57,299 nt of DNA. It comes from Brevibacterium senegalense (lineage in GTDB: Bacteria > Actinomycetota > Actinomycetes > Actinomycetales > Brevibacteriaceae). Shown in pieces: positions 54,448-57,299 of the stretch (positions within the stretch are counted from its first letter, which is position 1; each line of letters opens with the position of its first letter). The notes below the pieces were generated by a model. The model saw only the letters and a list, made by a program, of their open reading frames with translations, was not told the DNA's origin and made no database searches. Made by a program: the position numbers and the translations under genes. Location: positions 1-57,299 of the forward strand of contig NZ_HE978612.1 of assembly GCF_000285835.1 (NCBI RefSeq), read 5' to 3'.

Positions 54448-55833
54448 GTGGCGATGAAGCCCTCTGCTGACGGCCCGCAGGCGACGGGTAACGCGACCGC
54501 CCAGGACGCGGTGATGGAGAAGAAGGTGATCGGGAAGATCACCAAGCGACTCATCCCGTTCATCGTGGCGATGTACTTCATCAACTACCTGGACCGGACG
54601 AACATCGGCATCGCCGGGCCGGGCGGCATGAATGAGGAGCTGGGGCTCTCCGCCACCCAGTTCGGGTTCGCCGCGGGCATCTTCTTCTTCGGCTACCTGC
54701 TGCTGGAGGTCCCCTCCAACCTGGCGCTCAACAGGTTCGGTGCGCGCATCTGGCTGGCCCGCATCCTCATCAGCTGGGGCGCGCTCGCCTCGCTCATGGC
54801 GTTCGTGCCCAATGCGACGTGGCTCTACATCGTCCGCTTCCTGCTGGGCGTCGCCGAGGCCGGCTTCTTCCCCGGCATCATCCTCTACCTCACGTTCTGG
54901 TTCCCCAAGACGTTCCGCGCACGGGCGACCGCGCTGTTCCTCATCGCGATCCCGCTCTCCAGCGTGATCGGCGCGCCCGTGTCGACGTGGCTGGTCCAGG
55001 TGGGCAACGACCTCATCGCGAACTGGTCCGGCTGGCGCTTCATGCTCTTCGTCGAGGGCCTGCCCGCGATCGTCCTGGGCATCATGTGCATTTTCTACCT
55101 CACCGAGCGCCCCAAGGACGCGAAGTGGCTGGAGCCCGAGGAGCGCGACTGGCTGCAGGCCCGCATGGACGCCGAGGCCGCGGACACTGCCAGCACCACC
55201 CAGACTCATTCTGTGCGCCACTCCCTGACCCAGCCGCGCGTGTGGGCGCTGGGCTTCGTCTACTTCGGCGCGGTGTACGGCCTGTACTCGCTCAGCTTCT
55301 TCCTGCCCACGATCATCGCGGGCTTCTCCGAGCGCTTCGGCACGGAGTACTCGTTCGTCCAGGTGGGGTTCATCACTGCGATCCCTTACGCGTTCGGTGC
55401 CATCGCGATGTACCTGTGGTCGCGTCACGGCGACACGACGGGGGAACGGGTGTGGCACGTGGCCGCGCCGTTGTTCGTCGGTGCGGTCGCGATCGCCGCG
55501 GCGCTCTACCTGACCTCGCCGTTCACCACGATGATCGCGGTGACGATCGCCTGCATGTCGATCTGCTGCGCCCTGCCGTGCTTCTGGCCGCTGCCGCAGG
55601 CGTTCCTCACGGGTGCCGCGGCCGCCGCGGGCATCGCGCTCATCAACACGATCGGCAATGCGGCCGGCTTCCTGGCCCCCTACGTGACGGGCTGGCTGAC
55701 GGATCTGACGGGGACCTCGAACGCGGGCATGTGGGCGGTGGGTGCCGCGATGACGATCGCGGGCGTCATCACCCTCGTCCTCGCCCGGACGGACAGGACG
55801 GTCAAGGCGAGGGAAGAGCGGCAGACCGCCTGA
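54448..55833 (+). CDS. MFS transporter, anion:cation symporter family (tartrate/phthalate-like)
   Basis: A 461-residue MFS protein with about 12 TM segments. The N-terminal TM1 motif MYFINYLDRTNIGIAG and the loop GARIWLARILISWG with EAGFFPGIILYLTFWFP are the hallmarks of the ACS family, which imports organic anions. The C-terminal half has GITALINTIGNAAGF-type motifs (ALINTIGNAAGFLAPYVTG). The start is GTG 54448 with GAGAGG 7 nt upstream; ATG 54454 is an alternative. The substrate is a carboxylate, probably catabolic. No catabolic genes are visible right beside it. Confidence 0.9.
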   Translation: MAMKPSADGPQATGNATAQDAVMEKKVIGKITKRLIPFIVAMYFINYLDRTNIGIAGPGGMNEELGLSATQFGFAAGIFFFGYLLLEVPSNLALNRFGARIWLARILISWGALASLMAFVPNATWLYIVRFLLGVAEAGFFPGIILYLTFWFPKTFRARATALFLIAIPLSSVIGAPVSTWLVQVGNDLIANWSGWRFMLFVEGLPAIVLGIMCIFYLTERPKDAKWLEPEERDWLQARMDAEAADTASTTQTHSVRHSLTQPRVWALGFVYFGAVYGLYSLSFFLPTIIAGFSERFGTEYSFVQVGFITAIPYAFGAIAMYLWSRHGDTTGERVWHVAAPLFVGAVAIAAALYLTSPFTTMIAVTIACMSICCALPCFWPLPQAFLTGAAAAAGIALINTIGNAAGFLAPYVTGWLTDLTGTSNAGMWAVGAAMTIAGVITLVLARTDRTVKAREERQTA

Positions 55834-55943
55834 CGATCCGGCCGGACGCCGCAGGCTTCCGCGTCGGTCGAGCACAGCCGCATCCGGCCGACCGCACACA
55901 GACAGCGGGAGTCGCGAACTGCAACGCCACGGCACTGTGTGAA

Positions 55944-56018
55944 GTCTCGGGACATAGTGCAGTACCTGGTCTCAAGACATAGTGCACTGATGAGTCTCAG
56001 GACATACTGCACTACTCA
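55944..56018 (+). repeat. Three 25-bp iterons at the left IS481 end
   Basis: Three consecutive 25-bp units begin at 55944, 55969 and 55994. All share GTCTC-N-N-GACATA-N-TGCA-N-T. The third overlaps the transposase stop codon (TAG, 56012-56014). An inverted copy closes the right end. Confidence 0.85.
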
Positions 56019-57271
56019 GGCTCCGGCAGTGGCGGCGGCTCGTGGTGCATGGTCTGCGCGGCCAGGCCGACCATTTGCTTGCCGCTCAGCGGCCAGTGAC
56101 TGCAAGCGATCAGCGTGCCCTGCGAATCGAAGAATTCGAGCAATTCGGGATGCTCAAGGACGCGAATCGTTTGCCCTTCCCAGCGATCACCAAGACCAAA
56201 CTTCATATACCGATACCCAACTATTCCATGCCCCCTCGCCTGTCTGGTCTTAATCACTTCAGCATCAGTTTGGGGTATAACCCCTCCAGGAGAAACCGCC
56301 GCAGGCGGATTCAGCCGGACCCTCGATGCCACGGGCATTTCTGGTGGAGCCATTCTCGGGCGCGTTGCATAGGCCTCAGCCGGCGTGGTGTTGTTTCCGA
56401 GGGCTTGATGCGCTCGATCGTGGTTGTACCACTGGCGGTACTCAGCCGCCGCAGCTTCCAGCTCGGCCCTGGCGTGAAGGTCCCGCGCGTCGAGGAACCG
56501 CTGAAGCGTCTGGTGGGCCCGTTCAACCTTGCCCTGGGACTTCGGGTGGTTCGGTCGTCCCGTGATCGTCCGGATCCCCAAACCGCGCAGGAAGGCCACG
56601 AACTGGGTCGTCAGCCCGACACGGTCGAGGTTGTAGGCGGAGCCGTTGTCGGTATGGACCACGACCGGCCGCCCATATTCTTCAAATGCAAGTTTGAATG
56701 CACCGAGGACTTCGATGCCATTCTCGGCGTCCGCGATAGTGACGCCGAGATTGAACCGAGTCGCATCGTCGATGATCTCGATAACGGTGTATTCCTCGCC
56801 GGTGGAAAGCTCGACCGTGAACGCGTCAGACTGCCACCGTTCATTGGCGAACGTCGACTGGAATCGGCGGTGGCTTGCCTTCGGTCGCTTGCGCTTGTTG
56901 CGATCGGTGACGTGATTGGCATCGAGCACCCGGGCGATCGTGGCCCGGGACGGCACCCCGGGCAAGCCTGAACGGATCAAGCTGGTCTGGATGCTGATCG
57001 GCCCGTAGTCCTTGCCTTCGTCCCGCAACCGCTCGCGCTGGGCAAGGATCGACTTTGAGTACACATCGGCGATGCGCTTGGGCGAGGTGTGCGGCCGGGT
57101 CGATCTCTTCACGGCTGCGGCTTCGCCCTCTTGGGCGACGCGTTTTCGAACTGAGTAGAACCACCGCTCCGAGACGCCATGCTCGCGGCAGAACTGAGCG
57201 ACCGCACCGTGAGGCGCATCCGCGGGCCATTCGACCACCAAACGACGCACATAATCAGGAATTCGAGACAT
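56012..57271 (-). CDS. IS481-family transposase
   Basis: A 419-residue DDE transposase. The N-terminal helix-turn-helix (FCREHGVSERWFYSVRKRV) binds the ends. The catalytic triad is D149 (WQSDAFTVEL), D208 (VVHTDNGSAY) and E250 (KSQGKVERAHQ), with the typical D-x(~58)-D and about 41-residue D-E spacing. The C-terminal part includes YNHDRAHQALGNNTTPAEAY. The frame is uninterrupted, so the element may be active. The start is taken at ATG 57271; a GTG at 57286 lies inside the end repeat. No Shine-Dalgarno is visible, so expression is probably weak. Confidence 0.92.
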   Translation of the reverse strand: MSRIPDYVRRLVVEWPADAPHGAVAQFCREHGVSERWFYSVRKRVAQEGEAAAVKRSTRPHTSPKRIADVYSKSILAQRERLRDEGKDYGPISIQTSLIRSGLPGVPSRATIARVLDANHVTDRNKRKRPKASHRRFQSTFANERWQSDAFTVELSTGEEYTVIEIIDDATRFNLGVTIADAENGIEVLGAFKLAFEEYGRPVVVHTDNGSAYNLDRVGLTTQFVAFLRGLGIRTITGRPNHPKSQGKVERAHQTLQRFLDARDLHARAELEAAAAEYRQWYNHDRAHQALGNNTTPAEAYATRPRMAPPEMPVASRVRLNPPAAVSPGGVIPQTDAEVIKTRQARGHGIVGYRYMKFGLGDRWEGQTIRVLEHPELLEFFDSQGTLIACSHWPLSGKQMVGLAAQTMHHEPPPLPEPE

Positions 57272-57274
57272 CCT

Positions 57275-57299
57275 GAAACAGTGCACTATGTCCTGAGAC
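57275..57299 (-). repeat. Right-end inverted copy of the iteron
   Basis: Read on the minus strand, GTCTCAGGACATAGTGCACT begins at 57299, matching the left iterons in 18-19 of 20 positions. More copies may lie beyond the window edge. Confidence 0.8.

Larger units (their letters stand above)
55944..57299 (-). mobile_element. IS481-family insertion sequence (right side reaches window end)
   Basis: The element runs from the iteron array at 55944, possibly from TGTGAAGTCTC at 55938, to the inverted copy at 57275-57299. It has lower GC than the rest of the window and an intact transposase. The outer borders and any target-site duplication cannot be set because the right flank is cut by the window. 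Confidence 0.8.

Noticed and set aside
54178..55935. A 585-codon minus-strand frame opposite the MFS gene
   Set aside because: Antisense shadow of a clear transporter with 12 TM segments; no homology.

Overview
The window comes from a high-GC Gram-positive bacterium (Actinomycetota). Evidence: coding GC3 is extreme, there is an oligoribonuclease (orn), GatCAB is present, and the core order cysteine desulfurase - mnmA - MetE/UROD-like protein - ligA is typical of actinobacteria. Many starts also lie only 6-8 nt from a -10 hexamer, the leaderless pattern known from mycobacteria and relatives. A Micrococcales-like genome is my best guess, but nothing here fixes the genus. I saw no rRNA, tRNA or CRISPR array.

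Layout. 1-785: a decayed ISL3 transposase joined in frame to the 3' end of a VOC/glyoxalase gene. 807-4853: FAD monooxygenase, SRPBCC protein, a NucS-like nuclease with an EVE/PUA-like tail, and an SCO6745-type protein. 4940-8096: divergent orn and an MMPL transporter. 8254-12754: an operon of membrane and lipoproteins with a thioredoxin-TPR protein; the first product looks like a fusion of the last two. 12709-13641: two small membrane proteins on the minus strand. 13723-19767: cysteine desulfurase, mnmA, MetE-like protein, ligA. 20639-22659: acetate symporter actP with its DUF485 partner. 22971-26323: gatC-gatA-gatB. 26448-28915: a lower-GC island with hydrolase, SCP2-like protein and AraC regulator, probably acquired. 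29061-34570: DUF4352 protein, a two-component system, a double PhnB/VOC protein and an unknown membrane/coiled-coil protein. 34645-36770: M19 dipeptidase next to a decayed gamma-glutamyltransferase. 36967-41462: a GntR-controlled operon of two FAD amine/amino-acid oxidases around a sodium symporter. 41489-46436: AlkD-like protein, amidase, orphan TRAP binding protein, MFS exporter. 46781-52011: a repeat-rich membrane protein, then AidB-like dehydrogenase with TetR, divergent from an acyl-CoA synthetase. 52064-55833: small L7/L12-like and Rho-N-like proteins, DinB, SDR and an ACS-type MFS transporter. 55944-57299: an IS481-family element with three 25-bp iterons at its left end.

The core genes (orn, tRNA modification, ligase, amidotransferase) are intact and tightly packed. 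The accessory stretches between them are mostly catabolic or transport units, each with its own regulator and often closed by a strong hairpin. The most unusual signals are the fusion/fission lipoprotein module (8254-12754), the iteron-bearing IS481 end, the 75-bp nested palindrome at 46608-46682, and the widespread leaderless promoters.
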